Below are positions 6,469-7,848 of a stretch of DNA of 7,848 bases, piece by piece; positions within the stretch are counted from its first letter, which is position 1, and every line of letters starts with the position of its first letter. Below the pieces are notes generated by a model. The model was not told where the DNA came from, made no database searches, and saw only the letters and a list, made by a program, of their open reading frames with translations. The stretch comes from Alcaligenaceae bacterium. Its GTDB lineage: Bacteria > Pseudomonadota > Gammaproteobacteria > Burkholderiales > Burkholderiaceae. The DNA lies in the NCBI GenBank assembly GCA_947445495.1, contig CANFEI010000037.1, positions 1-7,848 on the forward strand. Reading direction: 5' to 3'. A program made the position numbers and the translations under genes.

Positions 6469-7332
6469 ATGAACATCATCGACATGCATTCACACTGGGG
6501 AACTGAGCGCGGCTATGTGTTGCGATCACAAGAAGCCTTAGATCAACAGCAACACACTTGGAACTCCAAACCACAATTCGATACCGAGCAAGAAATGGCC
6601 GATTATTTCAGGCTAAATAAGGTACGTGCGATTCTGGATTTTGGCTTTACTAAAAGGATGCCGCTCGATGGGATTGTGCCTTTGCATGATTACGCGATCG
6701 CAACCCAAGCCAAATATTCCGACGCCATTTTTGGTAATTGGCTTCAAATTGATCCACGCCTCGGGGATGCGGGTGCCCGAGAGCTCGAGCGTTGCATTCA
6801 AACAAGTCAAGGTTTCGTAGGCTATTGCATCTCTGCATCGGGAGTGGGTTTCCCTGCTAACGATCCAATATATAGACCGTTTTTAGAGGTGTTGACTACC
6901 TATAAACGCCCGGCACTTATTCTTGTCGGACATACCGGGGCAGGAGCGGGGCTCCGTGGAGGGAGTGGCATCAGACTAGATATGTGCCACCCACGGTATG
7001 TCGATGACGTTGCTGTGGACTGGCCTGACCTCACCATTATCGCGGGCCGTCCTGCCTGGCCGTGGCAAGACGATATGCTTTCGATCATGCTACACAAACC
7101 CAATGTCTGGTGCGAGCTTCATGGTTGGTCACCAAAGTACTTCACAGATCCTCTAAAAAAAGAGATTAAGTCTCGACTAAAAAATAAGTTTATGTTTGGC
7201 GGAGACTATCCGCTATTTCGATACGAAAGACTCATTCAAGACTGGCGCGACTTAGGTTACGACGATCAAACTCTTGCGCGCGTATTCTCAGGAAATGCCG
7301 AGCGACTGTTTGGTTTGAATGGAGCGTCTTGA
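6469..7332 (+). CDS. Amidohydrolase-2 family metal-dependent hydrolase or decarboxylase, variant active site
   Basis: This is a TIM-barrel protein of the amidohydrolase-2 family, which includes ACMSD, gamma-resorcylate decarboxylase and various hydrolases of catabolic pathways. Its 287 residues fall in the family range. The metal-binding HxH is at His7 and His9 (IDMHSHWG), a further ligand at His155 (GHTGAGAG), and the late aspartate at Asp246 (GGDYPLFRYE). The C-terminus NAERLFGL is typical. The position that normally carries the second barrel histidine, in the segment TIIAGRPAWPW, holds Arg194. In ACMSD the corresponding histidine is the catalytic acid/base, so this protein either uses other chemistry or belongs to a subfamily with this change. 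It starts 3 bases after the Bug stop and overlaps the SDR start by 1 base. The substrate is unknown; ring-cleavage products or beta-keto CoA esters would suit the setting. Confidence 0.88.
   Translation: MNIIDMHSHWGTERGYVLRSQEALDQQQHTWNSKPQFDTEQEMADYFRLNKVRAILDFGFTKRMPLDGIVPLHDYAIATQAKYSDAIFGNWLQIDPRLGDAGARELERCIQTSQGFVGYCISASGVGFPANDPIYRPFLEVLTTYKRPALILVGHTGAGAGLRGGSGIRLDMCHPRYVDDVAVDWPDLTIIAGRPAWPWQDDMLSIMLHKPNVWCELHGWSPKYFTDPLKKEIKSRLKNKFMFGGDYPLFRYERLIQDWRDLGYDDQTLARVFSGNAERLFGLNGAS
7321..7324 (+). promoter_or_regulatory. Ribosome binding site of the SDR gene
   Basis: GGAG lies 7 bases before the ATG at 7332, inside the end of the amidohydrolase gene. It fixes the SDR start and, with the TGATG overlap, indicates coupled translation. 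Confidence 0.7.
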
Positions 7333-7848
7333 TGCAATTATCACTAAAAAATCGTACCGCCTTAGTAGGTGGGGCAAGTAAAGGTATTGGCTACGCGATT
7401 GCACATCTTTTAGCCAGTGAAGGCGCATCTGTCGCGATGGTTGCCCGACATGAAGAACCACTTGAAGATGCTGCGAACAGAATACGCTCAGAAACGGGTG
7501 CGACCGTCTACACCATTAAGGCCGACATTCGACAGGCTGACGATTGCTTAAAGATCATTCAAACATCTTTAGAAAAATTCAGTCGTATCGACGTACTGGT
7601 TAACAACGATGGCGCCCCGCCGCTTGGATTGCTGAATACATTTGATGATGTCAAATGGGCGCGCGCTGTAGAGCAAAACCTCATGAGTGTGGTGCGGTTA
7701 TCTCGAGGCGCGCTTCCAGGCATGATAGAAAATAACTGGGGACGCATTATCAACATCACTGCGCTATCCGCGTTACAACCGATGCCCAGCTTTGGGCTCT
7801 CTGTTGCAACATGGGCAGGAGTGATTGGTTACGCCAAGACGTTATCGC
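7332..7848 (+). CDS. Short-chain dehydrogenase/reductase-like protein with degenerate catalytic residues, 3' end outside window
   Basis: The first 172 residues of an SDR-fold protein are visible; the family usually has about 250-260. The nucleotide-binding loop is GGASKGIG at 13-20, with Asp65 of the ADI segment and NNDG at 91-94 in place of the usual NNAG. Asn116 (EQNLMSV) matches the tetrad asparagine. The other catalytic positions do not match: the serine position is Ala144 (INITALSAL), the tyrosine position is Ser157 and the lysine position is Trp161 (LSVATWAG). A subgroup annotated as BKR-like SDRs is known to lack the standard tetrad, usually with LSNxxRAG there; even against that pattern the Trp is unusual. 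NAD(P)-dependent oxidoreduction of a pathway intermediate is the default guess, but a non-redox role is possible. Its start overlaps the amidohydrolase stop (TGATG). Confidence 0.88.
   Translation, partial: MQLSLKNRTALVGGASKGIGYAIAHLLASEGASVAMVARHEEPLEDAANRIRSETGATVYTIKADIRQADDCLKIIQTSLEKFSRIDVLVNNDGAPPLGLLNTFDDVKWARAVEQNLMSVVRLSRGALPGMIENNWGRIINITALSALQPMPSFGLSVATWAGVIGYAKTLS

Overview
The window looks like a catabolic accessory region of a betaproteobacterium, most likely order Burkholderiales. The evidence is two periplasmic Bug/TctC-type solute-binding proteins, a protein family greatly expanded in that order, placed among CoA-dependent catabolic enzymes, with roughly balanced base composition and ATG/GTG starts. 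This is a judgement from family content; no rRNA or other taxonomic marker is present.

Left module, plus strand, 1-3876: the 3' part of an acyl-CoA synthetase cut by the window edge, a Bug solute-binding protein, a thiolase-like (SCP-x/lipid-transfer type) enzyme and a DUF35 zinc-ribbon/OB-fold protein. The genes are 24, 18 and 0 bases apart, so they probably form one operon whose promoter lies outside the window. The likely logic is uptake of a carboxylic acid, activation to its CoA thioester, and C-C bond cleavage by a thiolase-fold/DUF35 pair. The thiolase lacks the usual second cysteine and its first cysteine is out of register, so a retro-aldol role of the Ltp2 type is as plausible as a classical thiolytic one.

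Middle, minus strand, 3901-5109: a Fic-domain protein with an intact catalytic motif and an N-terminal class II-type autoinhibitory motif. It converges on the DUF35 gene with only 24 bases between them and appears functionally unrelated to its neighbours.

Intergenic region 5110-5487 (378 bases): AT-rich next to the Fic gene, then a dense set of inverted repeats around a good sigma70-like promoter for the right module. The repeats overlap so that some pairings exclude others. A strong Shine-Dalgarno sequence here precedes a 14-codon leader ORF whose stop overlaps the next gene's ATG.

Right module, plus strand, 5488-7848: a second Bug solute-binding protein, an amidohydrolase-2 family enzyme (3 bases downstream) and an SDR-family protein (overlapping by 1 base, cut by the right edge). 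The amidohydrolase has Arg where the family usually has a conserved His. The SDR protein lacks the canonical Ser-Tyr-Lys catalytic residues.

The most unusual theme is that three enzymes in one catabolic locus depart from their families' textbook active sites, with two separate Bug binding proteins beside them. No mobile element, CRISPR array, tRNA or rRNA was seen.
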